This document shows, one piece after another, positions 22,860-31,227 of a stretch of DNA of 40,780 nt. The notes beneath the pieces were generated by a model. The model was not told the DNA's origin. It did not search any database and was given only the letters and a program-made list of their open reading frames with translations. The first letter of the stretch is position 1. Each line of letters begins with the position of its first letter. The DNA comes from Salinimicrobium nanhaiense (GTDB lineage: Bacteria > Bacteroidota > Bacteroidia > Flavobacteriales > Flavobacteriaceae). The stretch spans positions 1 to 40,780 of the forward strand of contig JAAVJQ010000021.1 in assembly GCA_012038135.1 (NCBI GenBank), in the 5' to 3' direction. The translations under genes and the position numbers were made by a program.

Positions 22860-23087
22860 TTATTCTTCAGAATGACTTTTCCTGCGGGATTTCCAGATGA
22901 AGTATCCCACCCCGGCCATGAGAAGATATGGAAAAGCCATGAGGTAAACGATCCCGTCATTGATGCCTTTGGCTGCAGACTGGCCCTCTTCGGTCTCCAG
23001 CACCGCACGGCACATCGCACATTGAGCCGAAGCATCAAAGTTGATAAGCAACAAAAGCATTACAATAAGAAGGATCCTCAGTTTCAT
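22860..23087 (-). CDS. Small exported membrane protein with CxxC, cytochrome-oxidase cluster
   Basis: The 75-residue product has a signal peptide ending SAQ, a CAMCRAV motif (C22-x-x-C25), and one C-terminal transmembrane helix (AFPYLLMAGVGYFIWK). It lies 4 bp after the DUF420 gene, in the order SCO, DUF420, this gene, seen in flavobacterial oxidase assembly clusters. The cysteines may bind metal or heme, which is inference only. The family is otherwise uncharacterised. Confidence 0.75.
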   Translation of the reverse strand: MKLRILLIVMLLLLINFDASAQCAMCRAVLETEEGQSAAKGINDGIVYLMAFPYLLMAGVGYFIWKSRRKSHSEE

Positions 23088-23091
23088 GATC

Positions 23092-23625
23092 TTAATAATA
23101 TGGAGCCATGAATAAATATACTAAAACTCCGGTGACCGCCACATACAACCACACAGGAAAAGTGTAGCGGGCGATCTTTCTGTGTTTCTCTACTTCTCCC
23201 GTTAATCCACGGTACATGGTGAACAAAACCAGCGGAACTATAATAGCAGAAAGTAAAATATGGGTGATCAACACGAAAAAGTACAGGTATCGTAAAAATC
23301 CTTCGCCGCCGTAAGGCACGGGATCATTACTTATCTTGGAGATCACATAACTAATAAGAAAAACGGTGGAAAGAAAAAAAGCAGAGATCATTAGATTTCG
23401 ATGCCACAGCAATTCTTTCCTTCGCATGGAAATGTAACCGGCAACAAGTAAAAGTGCAGTGAAGAAGTTCAGTACTGCATGAAAAAGGGGAAAATTATTA
23501 AAGTTATCCCCTAACAGTTCATACCGCTCGGGCATGTACATAAGAATAAGTACCAGCACAGGAACTACAATGGAGATCGCCAGAATTGCAGGAACAATAA
23601 TTTTATCTGCCTTTCTACTTATCAT
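23092..23625 (-). CDS. DUF420 family membrane protein (YozB/CtaM-like)
   Basis: The 177-residue protein has about five transmembrane segments. Conserved family parts are FHAVLNFFTALLLVAGYISMRRKE with histidines at the membrane edge, HRNLMISAFFLSTVFLISYV, HILLSAIIVPLVL, and HRKIARYTFPVWLYVAVTGVLVYL. DUF420 proteins, also called CtaM in Gram positives, are needed for caa3 or similar cytochrome oxidase assembly. Here the gene overlaps the SCO gene by 11 bp, consistent with the same job. Confidence 0.85.
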   Translation of the reverse strand: MISRKADKIIVPAILAISIVVPVLVLILMYMPERYELLGDNFNNFPLFHAVLNFFTALLLVAGYISMRRKELLWHRNLMISAFFLSTVFLISYVISKISNDPVPYGGEGFLRYLYFFVLITHILLSAIIVPLVLFTMYRGLTGEVEKHRKIARYTFPVWLYVAVTGVLVYLFMAPYY

Positions 23626-24352
23626 TCACCAACCTTTTTGCATCTGTAATTAAAATATCTATCTGCGGCTCTTCTTCTCCAGGCTTTACAGTTGCCTTAG
23701 AAGGTACAGAACCCCTGTAGTAAATGATGGGATTCCCGAATTGATCTTTTCGCGACCTGATGTATCCTTCTTTGTCAACAAGAGCAAAATACCCCGAATG
23801 CGCAAAACCACCTTCGGCAGCAGGATCTTCACCTGCATAGATATTAAAACCCGTATTTGCCAGATCATAGATATCTTCCCTCTCTCCCGTCATTAAATGC
23901 CAGTTTGGATGCTTCACATTATTCCTTTCGGCATATTCTTTTAAAACTTCAGGAGTATCGTACTGAGGATCTATGCTAAAAGAGGCAATTCCAAAATCAG
24001 TATTGCCCATAAACTCCTCTTGCACCAGTACAAGATTATCTTTCATTATAGGACAAATGGTAGGACAGGTAGAGAAGAAGAATTCAGCTATATAAACTTT
24101 CCCTTCATAATCTTTATTGGAAATGGTATTTCCATTTTGATCTACAAATTCAAAGGGAGGCACTTTTTTACGCTCCTCATTCACCATGATATAAGACAAC
24201 TCCCGACTTTCGGCTGCACGTTCGGCCTGCCCGTCTGACCTATTGGAGGTAACGGTCTCTTCATCCTGAATTCGTTCTATAATTTCAGGGATGACTATGA
24301 TCCCAAAAATGAGGATCACAAAAGCAATTCCTATATATGAATATCTTTTCAT
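23615..24352 (-). CDS. SCO1/SenC family copper chaperone for cytochrome oxidase
   Basis: The 245-residue protein has an N-terminal anchor and a periplasmic thioredoxin-fold domain. The copper ligands are present: CPTIC at 96-100 in the context EFFFSTCPTICPIMKDNL, and H185 in GGFAHSGYFALVD. Thus it should deliver copper to the CuA centre or act as a thiol reductase for it. It overlaps the downstream DUF420 gene and the upstream SCO-like gene (ATGA, 4 bp), so the set is translationally coupled. Confidence 0.92.
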   Translation of the reverse strand: MKRYSYIGIAFVILIFGIIVIPEIIERIQDEETVTSNRSDGQAERAAESRELSYIMVNEERKKVPPFEFVDQNGNTISNKDYEGKVYIAEFFFSTCPTICPIMKDNLVLVQEEFMGNTDFGIASFSIDPQYDTPEVLKEYAERNNVKHPNWHLMTGEREDIYDLANTGFNIYAGEDPAAEGGFAHSGYFALVDKEGYIRSRKDQFGNPIIYYRGSVPSKATVKPGEEEPQIDILITDAKRLVNDK

Positions 24353-25005
24353 TTTTCTGTTGCTGCTTCTTTGTTATACTTTTTAAGTTCCAGCCTGTAT
24401 TCTGCCAGGATCACTTTGATATCATCATCCATTTTGTTGTTAAGCACATAAATGGAGTTCGTGTCATATCCAAAGAGCTCGTTGCCATCGTCATCCTTAT
24501 CTCTGCCCCGTAATTTTCCATCTTTATCGATTATGAAAACATTAGGCGTGGACAGGTCTTCAGAAAGTTCAAGATTTGTATTAAGGCTATTGAAAAGGTC
24601 CCTGATCTCTTCAGGAGAACCCTCTACAAAAATCCACTTTTTGAGATCTATAACTTCGGAAAGTTTTTGCTTAAGGCGTTCTACTTCTTCCTTATTTCCC
24701 TCCGGAACTACAGATACCAGGTAAAAATCATTGAATTCGGCATAAGGATCGTAAACCTTTTCGGCAAGATGGTATGCATTGGTGAGATATTCTTGAGGAT
24801 CATCGCCGGGGAATCCAAGGATGCTGATCTTTTCGCGGAAGCTAAGCTCCTCCTGCTCCTTTTCAAGGCTGCTGAAGTTTTCAAGCGGGGATATTTCCTG
24901 TGTAAGTACAGGCAGGCGGGCAAAATTATTGACTCCCGAAGCAAAAAAAAGATATGCTACCAATGGAAGTGCAAAAAGAACAAAAATGACCAGAAATTTT
25001 TTCAT
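24349..25005 (-). CDS. SCO-like protein lacking the copper cysteines
   Basis: The start is set at 25005 (MKKFLVIFVLFALPLVAYLFF, 218 residues), because an AGAGG ribosome site precedes it; an in-frame ATG at 25029 is less likely. After the membrane anchor, a thioredoxin-like domain is recognisable from ISILGFPGDDPQEYL, FYLVSVVPEGNKEEVERLKQKL and LSTPNVFIIDKDGKLRGRD, and the last motif is the usual late strand and Gly-Arg turn of the SCO fold. There is no cysteine in the entire protein, so copper binding or redox function is impossible by the classic mechanism. It may be an auxiliary partner. It starts the SCO/DUF420 run, after a terminator that separates it from the oxidase subunit genes. Confidence 0.75.
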   Translation of the reverse strand: MKKFLVIFVLFALPLVAYLFFASGVNNFARLPVLTQEISPLENFSSLEKEQEELSFREKISILGFPGDDPQEYLTNAYHLAEKVYDPYAEFNDFYLVSVVPEGNKEEVERLKQKLSEVIDLKKWIFVEGSPEEIRDLFNSLNTNLELSEDLSTPNVFIIDKDGKLRGRDKDDDGNELFGYDTNSIYVLNNKMDDDIKVILAEYRLELKKYNKEAATEK

Positions 25006-25035
25006 AAGACCTCTCCGGAAGATGTGCACAAAAAT

Positions 25036-25067
25036 AAAAAAAGGCGGTCTTAAAACCGCCTTTTTTT
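25036..25067 (-). terminator. Rho-independent terminator, oxidase subunit operon
   Basis: AAAAAAAGGCGGT, loop CTTAAA, ACCGCCTTTTTTT. The hairpin is symmetric with A/T flanks, 13 bp after the subunit IV stop and close to the next start, so the SCO operon may use a partial readthrough or its own promoter. Confidence 0.85.
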
Positions 25068-25080
25068 GATGTTTTATCTA

Positions 25081-25443
25081 TTAAAAATCCCAGGCAATAT
25101 TGCCCCGGTTCATTACCTCGTAAACATAGTCTCCTTCGGTAAGCAGAATAAAGACAAGGTAAATAATAAGAAATGTAGATGTCCATACCACCGCTCTTCT
25201 CAGGCCTTTACTCTCTCCTTCGAGGTGCATGAAGGCCCAGGCGATATAATATGCCTTTACAATGGTAAGAATGATAAAGATCCAGTTAAGCAGTTTTAAA
25301 CTTATAAAATAGGTATCTGTAAGGAATTCCGGTTTGACGATCCCAAGAAATACCTCTACCAGGGTCACCACAGACATGATGATGAATACCGTCCAGATCC
25401 TTTTAGTGTTCGATTTATGTACGTGTGTAGTATCGTGTGCCAT
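25081..25443 (-). CDS. Cytochrome c oxidase subunit IV
   Basis: The 120-residue protein with three transmembrane helices (IWTVFIIMSVVTLVEVFLGIV, LNWIFIILTIVKAYYIAWAFMHLEGESK, AVVWTSTFLIIYLVFILLTEGDYVYEV) has the COX4_pro family layout: a short His-rich head (HDTTHVHKS), an HLEGE turn after helix two, and an acidic end. It is an accessory, structural subunit of caa3-type oxidase. It is 12 bp behind the subunit III gene. Confidence 0.88.
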   Translation of the reverse strand: MAHDTTHVHKSNTKRIWTVFIIMSVVTLVEVFLGIVKPEFLTDTYFISLKLLNWIFIILTIVKAYYIAWAFMHLEGESKGLRRAVVWTSTFLIIYLVFILLTEGDYVYEVMNRGNIAWDF

Positions 25444-25455
25444 TTTGTTCCTGAT

Positions 25456-26436
25456 TTATACCAAATAGAAGAATGTGAAAACAAATACCCATACAAGATC
25501 CACAAAGTGCCAGTATAGTCCTACTTTCTCAACCATTTCGTAATGTCCTCTTCTTTCGTAAGTTCCAATTAGAACATTGAAGAAGATGATGATATTGATA
25601 AATACTCCTGTCAATACGTGAAAACCGTGGAATCCTGTTATAAAGAAGAAGAAGTCTCCAAAAAGTGGATTCCCGTATTCATTCTTTTGAAGGTTAGCTC
25701 CTTCTATAATCCCAATGCCGTCACTTTCAAGTTTTGCCAATGAAGCCTGTCTTGTAAGCACTACTTTTTCTCCGGTTGAAGTAAGCTCCTGAGTTCTGAT
25801 GTGCAGGTTTGGATTAGCAGTAAAACCTGTAATTACATCATCAATAGTATATCTCTGCAGGGTTGGCTCATCTTTGAACCATAGTCCGTTAGTACGCTCG
25901 TGCAATACTCTTTCTCTTGGTGCAGCAGTAACAAATTCGTCTAATGCTACTCTATGCCCGTCACTATCTACAACCTGAAGCACATTACCGCCCCTGGTCT
26001 CAATAGCTCCGTACGTCCCGGTAATAAAGTTCTTCCACTCCCAGGCTTGAGAACCAAGGAAAATAATACCTCCAATGATGGTAAGCAACATATAGAAGGT
26101 CACTTTTCCTTTCTTCATCTGGTGGCCTGCGTCTACCGCTAAAACCATGGTTACAGAAGAAAAGATAAGTATGAATGTCATCAATGCCACATAGTACATG
26201 GGAGCATCTACTCCATGTAAAAAAGGAAAGTGATTGAACACCTCATCTGCGATAGGCCAGCTATCGGCGAATTTATATCTCGCAAAACCGTAAGAGGCAA
26301 GAAATCCGGAGAAAGTAAGAGCATCGGACAAGATGAAGAACCACATCATCATTTTACCGTAGCTTACTTTCAAGGGTTCATTCCCACCGCCCCAGGTTCG
26401 TCCTTCAGTACCTGTTCTAGCAACAGTAGTTTCCAT
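25456..26436 (-). CDS. Heme-copper oxidase subunit III (long form)
   Basis: The 326-residue protein has the subunit III core helices (KMMMWFFILSDALTFSGFLASYGF, HFPFLHGVDAPMYYVALMTFILIFSSVTMVLAV, GDFFFFITGFHGFHVLTGVFINIIIF, HYEMVEKVGLYWHFVDLVWVFVFTFFYLV). The GFHGFHV and WHFVDLVW motifs are canonical. An insert of about 100 residues (about 133-240) lies between helices four and five and is hydrophilic, probably periplasmic; its counterpart is absent from the shorter paralogue downstream of ctaB. It stabilises the proton-pumping oxidase. Confidence 0.92.
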   Translation of the reverse strand: METTVARTGTEGRTWGGGNEPLKVSYGKMMMWFFILSDALTFSGFLASYGFARYKFADSWPIADEVFNHFPFLHGVDAPMYYVALMTFILIFSSVTMVLAVDAGHQMKKGKVTFYMLLTIIGGIIFLGSQAWEWKNFITGTYGAIETRGGNVLQVVDSDGHRVALDEFVTAAPRERVLHERTNGLWFKDEPTLQRYTIDDVITGFTANPNLHIRTQELTSTGEKVVLTRQASLAKLESDGIGIIEGANLQKNEYGNPLFGDFFFFITGFHGFHVLTGVFINIIIFFNVLIGTYERRGHYEMVEKVGLYWHFVDLVWVFVFTFFYLV

Positions 26437-26482
26437 AGAAAGATTTTGAAATTTTATGTAAGGGCAAAAATAGGTTTTTTAT

Positions 26483-27064
26483 TTATCTAAAGAAATATAA
26501 AAATAAAAACAGGTAGATCCACAGGGCATCTACAAAGTGCCAGTAGGTAGCACCAAGTTCTAATCCAAGGGTTTGCCCAGCATGGTACCGCTGTTTAAAA
26601 TGATTATAAATTATCACCAAAAGCACGATCATACCTCCCGCCAGGTGGGCAAGATGCGCAAGAACAACGATATAAATAAAAGATGTGGTAATGTTACTTT
26701 CACTCCCGGTGAAGTAAAATCCATCAGAAATAAGCTGATTAAAACTGTAAAACTGCAGCACAATAAAGACCACACTTAGGCCTAATGTCGCCAGCAATCC
26801 TGTAGTAGTAAGGGAGCGATCATCTCTTTTTATAGCCCTTTCAGCAAAATGAAGAGTGATACTGCTCAACAATATGATTATGGTGCTCCATAGAAAGCTG
26901 GCAGGCAGGTCAAGTTCAGCTACCCAGTCTGGCCTGGACTTACTTACCACATAAGCACTGGTAAGCCCGGCAAACATCATTGCCATACTAATGATCCCGA
27001 ACCAAAGCATCATTTTTTTCGCCCGTCCTTGCTTATAGCTGTCGGTTCCCTGTGTTAAATCCAT
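26483..27064 (-). CDS. Heme-copper oxidase subunit III family protein (short paralogue)
   Basis: The 193-residue protein has five transmembrane helices: KKMMLWFGIISMAMMFAGLTSAYVVS, LPASFLWSTIIILLSSITLHFAE, LLATLGLSVVFIVLQFYSFNQLI, SFIYIVVLAHLAHLAGGMIVLLVII and GATYWHFVDALWIYLFLFLYF. The last has the WHFVDALW motif. Flavobacteria commonly encode two subunit III-like genes side by side; the division of labour is not established. It overlaps ctaB by 10 bp. Confidence 0.9.
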   Translation of the reverse strand: MDLTQGTDSYKQGRAKKMMLWFGIISMAMMFAGLTSAYVVSKSRPDWVAELDLPASFLWSTIIILLSSITLHFAERAIKRDDRSLTTTGLLATLGLSVVFIVLQFYSFNQLISDGFYFTGSESNITTSFIYIVVLAHLAHLAGGMIVLLVIIYNHFKQRYHAGQTLGLELGATYWHFVDALWIYLFLFLYFFR

Positions 27065-27957
27065 ACACGAATCAATTTATCCAATACATATATTATTTGC
27101 AGCAAGGTGATATAGGACACACTTGCAAACATTAGTTTTTTCGCAGATCTTTCATCCCTGTTACGGTATAACTGCACTGCATAATAAAGCATTCCCAGCC
27201 CAAGCAATAAAACCAGTATAGCAGAAAACGGAGTGATATACAAATCTCCGGTCATACCGGTGACCGGGATCAAAGAAACAATAACAGTCCAAATTGTATA
27301 CAGCACTATTTGAACCGCAGTACCCTTATCTCTCTTCCCTGTAGGCAACATAAAGAATCCGCCTTTTGCATAGTCATCATAGAGCCACCAGCCTAAAGCC
27401 CAAAAATGAGGGAACTGCCAGAAAAACTGTATCATAAAAAGTGTTCCGGGTTCGATTCCAAAGTTTCCAGTTGCTGCAACCCATCCCAGCATAAAGGGTA
27501 TTGCACCGGGAAAAGCACCCACAAATACAGAAAGAGGAGTCTTTGTCTTCAAAGGAGTGTAAACGCACACATACAAAAAGATGCTTATGGCGCCAAACAT
27601 TGCCGTCCTGGGATTAATGAGATACAGGATCACAAGACCTGTGACCGTAAGTGCACTGGCAATTATAAATGCAGTGTTGACAGACATTCTTCCTGAAGGC
27701 ACAGGCCGGTTGCTGGTCCTCTTCATCAATACATCCAAATCTTTTTCAAGGATCTGGTTATATGCATTTGATGCACCCACCAAACAGTAGCCTCCAATAG
27801 ACAACATGATCACAGTAAGCAGATCTATACTTTCTGCCCCCAGGAAATAACCGGCCACAGAAGAAAAGACCACACTAAGGGCAAGCCTCATTTTAGTTAC
27901 TTCTTTAAGATCGCTTACAAGGGAAACTGAAGGAGTATGTACTTGTGTGTTTTCCAA
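27055..27957 (-). CDS. ctaB: Protoheme IX farnesyltransferase (heme O synthase)
   Basis: CtaB/CyoE adds a farnesyl group to heme B in the inner membrane to give heme O, the precursor of heme A for the oxidases encoded next door. The UbiA-type Asp motifs are visible: NAYNQILEKDLDVLMKRTSNRPVPSG (the DxxxD-type NxxxDxxxD block) and WQFPHFWALGWWLYDDYAKGGFFMLP. Nine or so transmembrane segments fill 300 residues. I choose the TTG at 27957 (MENTQVH) as start: the upstream TTG at 27975 lies within a strong -7 element, so it cannot be in the transcript. Confidence 0.9.
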   Translation of the reverse strand: MENTQVHTPSVSLVSDLKEVTKMRLALSVVFSSVAGYFLGAESIDLLTVIMLSIGGYCLVGASNAYNQILEKDLDVLMKRTSNRPVPSGRMSVNTAFIIASALTVTGLVILYLINPRTAMFGAISIFLYVCVYTPLKTKTPLSVFVGAFPGAIPFMLGWVAATGNFGIEPGTLFMIQFFWQFPHFWALGWWLYDDYAKGGFFMLPTGKRDKGTAVQIVLYTIWTVIVSLIPVTGMTGDLYITPFSAILVLLLGLGMLYYAVQLYRNRDERSAKKLMFASVSYITLLQIIYVLDKLIRVWI

Positions 27958-27972
27958 AAGGGAATTTTGCCG

Positions 27973-28002
27973 CAAAGATACTTCTTAATTGGTTTTTACC
28001 AA
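27973..28002 (-). promoter_or_regulatory. Bacteroidete sigma-A promoter for ctaB operon
   Basis: Read on the minus strand: TTG (28002-28000), 19 bp, TATCTTTG (27980-27973). This is an exact match to the TTG-N17-23-TAnnTTTG consensus. The transcription start would be about 27965-27968, leaving a very short leader. Confidence 0.75.
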
Positions 28003-28068
28003 GAAACACCAACCGTTAAAATTCGATATCTTTTAAAAATTTGAAATTGATTTTCAATCGGTTAAATC

Positions 28069-30183
28069 TTACATGTCGAAATACCAGTTGAAAATATCCG
28101 TGCGAAGACCAATGTTTACCCAGTAGGTTGTTTGGTCAAAATTTGCCGGAGTTGTCACCTTTGGATCAAATTTGCGATAAATAAAACTTCCGAAGAATTT
28201 GAGATTTGTAGAAGGATTAACAATGTAGCCTATCTCAGTTTCAGCAAAAAAGGAATCGGTGTTATTACCCTGACCTATTTCTACTCCGGCCTCGAACGGC
28301 CGGTCCTCTTCAGAACGGTAGATATTTCCGCCGTAATTAGGTCCCGAATCACTAAAATCAAATCCCCTTTCTCCAAAAATGGCTTTTACATGCCCATAAT
28401 ATCTACCTCTGTTGTAACGTGCTATAGCCACCAGCTCCCTAAAATTTGCCCCCCATAGATGCGCCATAGACTGGTTGCTATGCCCATAGTTAAGTGTGAT
28501 CGTATTATGAGAGTAGGTGTATGGCCGCACCTGGTTGTACTCCAGTTGGAGGTAAAGATCCTCTACATTAAAAGCGTTGAAATATTTTGTACCAAGCTGA
28601 AAACCATGTTTGTTCTTCCAGCTGCCTTCTCCACCAAACACATCTGTAGAAGAGAATTCATCGATCAACCATTGCCCGTAGGTAAGGAAGTGATCGCTCC
28701 ATTTATATTTTCCGGTAAGGCCAATGACTGCATTTCCCGCCTGTGCCCCCGTAGAAAATTCGATGGCACGATAAAATATGACTGGATTAAGGTAATTAAG
28801 ATCGAATCCCCTGTTGTTGTCGTTCTCCCACATGACCGACTCAAAAAAGCCAATATTTAACCGCTTTGTTATATTATAACTCAGGTAATGATTCGCCATG
28901 AACTTGGTGCGGTAAGAACCTTCCCCTGTCACCTCGGGCCGCACATCACGTAAGGACATCCAGGTGTTGGTATATTTTACTTTCCAGAAGGTGGTATTAA
29001 GCTTGAAAAATGGGTAAGGAGCGGCAACATCACTTAAGAGTAGCGACCGGTAACCATCGCCAATAAAATTCTTGCCATGTCCAAACTGCAGATTGAAATA
29101 TTTTCCCGGACTAAAGGAAAGATATCCTTCTGCCACAGGATAGTCATATGCCTGGCCCATGAAGTCTTTTGCTATACCACGCCCGGGAATAATCGCCCTT
29201 CCCTCACTACCAGGCCTTATGGATTCGGCATAATGGTTAAAATAATCTGCAAATCTGCCCTGGTTTTCATAAACTACGGCATAGAAATTTAATTTTTTTC
29301 CTAACCCGCCTTGAAAAATAGCTGCACGGGTATTGTTATAAGTTACATCCAAATCGCTGTCAAGGTCTTTCCCTACCTGCAGGTCTAAAGCAAAATCTAT
29401 AGTGAACCAATAGTCTTCTGCCTGAAAAGTAAAAAGATGTTCATTCCACAATTTGCGACCCACCCAGCTTTCGGCAGGTTTTTGAAGTGCTGTGAATTCT
29501 CCTTCAAAATCATAATACGGCTGCACTTCAGAAAACAGGAACGGCTTAGAAGCAGAATGGAAATTAGTTCCAACCCGATTCACCTCATCTTCAAACCTGC
29601 TGTAGAATTCATGCGAAAGAGGAATATTGATCTCACTTTGCAAACGCGGATGCTCGAATTCAAGAGACTTGATCTGTTCATATTCTCCTGTAACCGGAAC
29701 TTCTGCCATTGAATTTTCAGAAATAACTTCCGTAGAAACGCTTTCAATTACTTCGGAAATTTCTGCGCCTGCTGAATTTAACTCCAGCGGAATTTTAACG
29801 GGCATGCGAAACTGCATATTGATCGCCCTGCCATTGTATGTAGCAGGGGAGATATTGGGTAAGGTCTTAAAAATGCGATTTACTTCCTCCTTTAGTTCAG
29901 GATAGGCGGCGTCTATATAAATGGTCTCAAAATCTCCATCCCTGGTTACTTCAAAAAGCACCACGAGCTCCCCCTCATAATTATCTTCTGAAACTGCCTC
30001 GGGCAATTTAAATTCCCGGAGCACCTTAGCTTTTAATGTACTCGAAAAACATTGTTCTTCCTGCTCAAATTCCACGTTTTCGCATTCGGAAAACTTCGGA
30101 AATCTCTCCGGATCTCCTTTGTAGATCTGAGAAAAGCTGATGAAGGGTAAAAAAAAGATGAGGAGCGGGTACAATTTTGTCAT
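28069..30183 (-). CDS. remB: Gliding motility protein RemB-like outer-membrane protein
   Basis: The 704-residue product has a signal peptide (MTKLYPLLIFFLPFISFSQ). It has a TonB-C-like domain near residues 65-135 (GELVVLFEVTRDGDFETIYIDAAYPELKEEVNRIFKTLPNISPATYNGRAI), a linker, then a large beta-barrel. Barrel marks include FGHGKNFIGDGYRSLLLSD and the closing ITFNWYFD-type FNWYFDM. The FGHGKNFIGDG motif is characteristic of the RemB/Wzi-like capsule-assembly group, to which RemB of Flavobacterium johnsoniae belongs; RemB there affects gliding on surfaces. The symbol is by resemblance. Neighbouring TonB genes and sprA suggest an envelope/gliding context. Confidence 0.75.
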   Translation of the reverse strand: MTKLYPLLIFFLPFISFSQIYKGDPERFPKFSECENVEFEQEEQCFSSTLKAKVLREFKLPEAVSEDNYEGELVVLFEVTRDGDFETIYIDAAYPELKEEVNRIFKTLPNISPATYNGRAINMQFRMPVKIPLELNSAGAEISEVIESVSTEVISENSMAEVPVTGEYEQIKSLEFEHPRLQSEINIPLSHEFYSRFEDEVNRVGTNFHSASKPFLFSEVQPYYDFEGEFTALQKPAESWVGRKLWNEHLFTFQAEDYWFTIDFALDLQVGKDLDSDLDVTYNNTRAAIFQGGLGKKLNFYAVVYENQGRFADYFNHYAESIRPGSEGRAIIPGRGIAKDFMGQAYDYPVAEGYLSFSPGKYFNLQFGHGKNFIGDGYRSLLLSDVAAPYPFFKLNTTFWKVKYTNTWMSLRDVRPEVTGEGSYRTKFMANHYLSYNITKRLNIGFFESVMWENDNNRGFDLNYLNPVIFYRAIEFSTGAQAGNAVIGLTGKYKWSDHFLTYGQWLIDEFSSTDVFGGEGSWKNKHGFQLGTKYFNAFNVEDLYLQLEYNQVRPYTYSHNTITLNYGHSNQSMAHLWGANFRELVAIARYNRGRYYGHVKAIFGERGFDFSDSGPNYGGNIYRSEEDRPFEAGVEIGQGNNTDSFFAETEIGYIVNPSTNLKFFGSFIYRKFDPKVTTPANFDQTTYWVNIGLRTDIFNWYFDM

Positions 30184-30256
30184 ATCCTGCAGAGGGCTGA
30201 ATGGATTACAGGGGAAAGATACATTTTTTTAGATATTTTTAAGCTTTAAGACCCCG

Positions 30257-30285
30257 CAAAAAAATTCCCGCACCAGGGCGGGAAT
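30257..30285 (-). terminator. Rho-independent terminator after tonB paralogue
   Basis: On the minus strand ATTCCCGCCCTGGTGCGGGAAT followed by T residues. Confidence 0.8.
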
Positions 30286-30305
30286 AGATCTTTTAAAACA
30301 GCTTT

Positions 30306-31025
30306 TTAATCCTGCACCTTAAATACTATAGGCAAGGTATAAGTGACTCCCACCGGTCTTCCACCCATTTTACCCGGGATCATTTCAGGAAATCTCTCCA
30401 CCACTCTAATGGCTTCAGCTTCCAGTTTAGGATGCGGGCCTCTCGCGCCAATAATATTTACTTTACCATCCTTGTCGATCCTAAAACTAACATAGATACG
30501 ATGGAGGCCGCTTAGACCAAGATCTTCTCCAATGGAAGCATTAAAGGTGCGCCCCACCAGCTTATTCACCTTCTCACTCATGCATTCCCTGCGATCTTTG
30601 TTGGTAGTTTCGGCTTCACATCCCGGAAACACGGGAACTGTTTCAACAGAAAGCATATCGTAATCCCTTATCTCTTCATCATCTTCATCTGCTACCTTTA
30701 TTTCATGTACTTCGAGAACTTTATCCCCAGGTTCTGTAGGCGCGATGTCGGTTTCTTCCTTTTCAAGCTCGTCAGGGATCACTTCAACATCTTTAGTTAG
30801 GATCTGTGGTGGCTCAGGTGGCTTTACCTCCTCTACCCTGGTGATGGGAATTTCATCTTCTTCAAATTGGTCAATATGGATTGTAGTATGCTGAGATACT
30901 TCTTTCCCATCTGCCTTCCATTCAATAAGCTGCCATACCAGCAACAGCGAGAGTATCAATCCCACCTGAAAAAATAAAATGCTCCGTTTTGAAAGGTCTG
31001 CCTGTTTGTTCTTCTTGTTTTCCAT
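30306..31025 (-). CDS. Energy transducer TonB (paralogue 1)
   Basis: The 239-residue protein has an N-terminal inner-membrane helix after a KKNKQADLSKRS head (ILFFQVGLILSLLLVWQLIEW), a Pro/Glu-rich periplasmic linker (KPPEPPQILTKDVEVIPDELE), and a TonB-C domain (FRIDKDGKVNIIGARGPHPKLEAEAIRVVERFPEMIPGK) closing with PIVFKVQD. It delivers proton-motive energy to TonB-dependent outer-membrane receptors. It has a paralogue at 31228-31953. Confidence 0.9.
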   Translation of the reverse strand: MENKKNKQADLSKRSILFFQVGLILSLLLVWQLIEWKADGKEVSQHTTIHIDQFEEDEIPITRVEEVKPPEPPQILTKDVEVIPDELEKEETDIAPTEPGDKVLEVHEIKVADEDDEEIRDYDMLSVETVPVFPGCEAETTNKDRRECMSEKVNKLVGRTFNASIGEDLGLSGLHRIYVSFRIDKDGKVNIIGARGPHPKLEAEAIRVVERFPEMIPGKMGGRPVGVTYTLPIVFKVQD

Positions 31026-31174
31026 GCTTGTATATTTAAAGATTAATTATATCCGGAAATCATTTACAGCTTTAAAAGGAGCTTTAATGTTAATCTTTTA
31101 AACAACATTCAACAATCAGACCGAACAGCTACTGCACCGGCAAAAATTCTTACATTTATTTAAGTTTTTCTTAC

Positions 31175-31202
31175 AAAAAAAACCCGCACCATTTGGTGCG
31201 GG
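31175..31202 (-). terminator. Rho-independent terminator between the TonB genes
   Basis: Minus strand CCCGCACC-AAAT-GGTGCGGG followed by a run of eight T residues. Confidence 0.85.
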
Positions 31203-31227
31203 ATCTTAAAACTATATTTTAAATTAC

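Noticed and set aside
25006..25029. Upstream ATG (MHIFRRGL) for the SCO-like gene
   Set aside because: The ATG at 25005 has a purine-rich ribosome site and begins a canonical signal anchor; the upstream start abuts the terminator hairpin.
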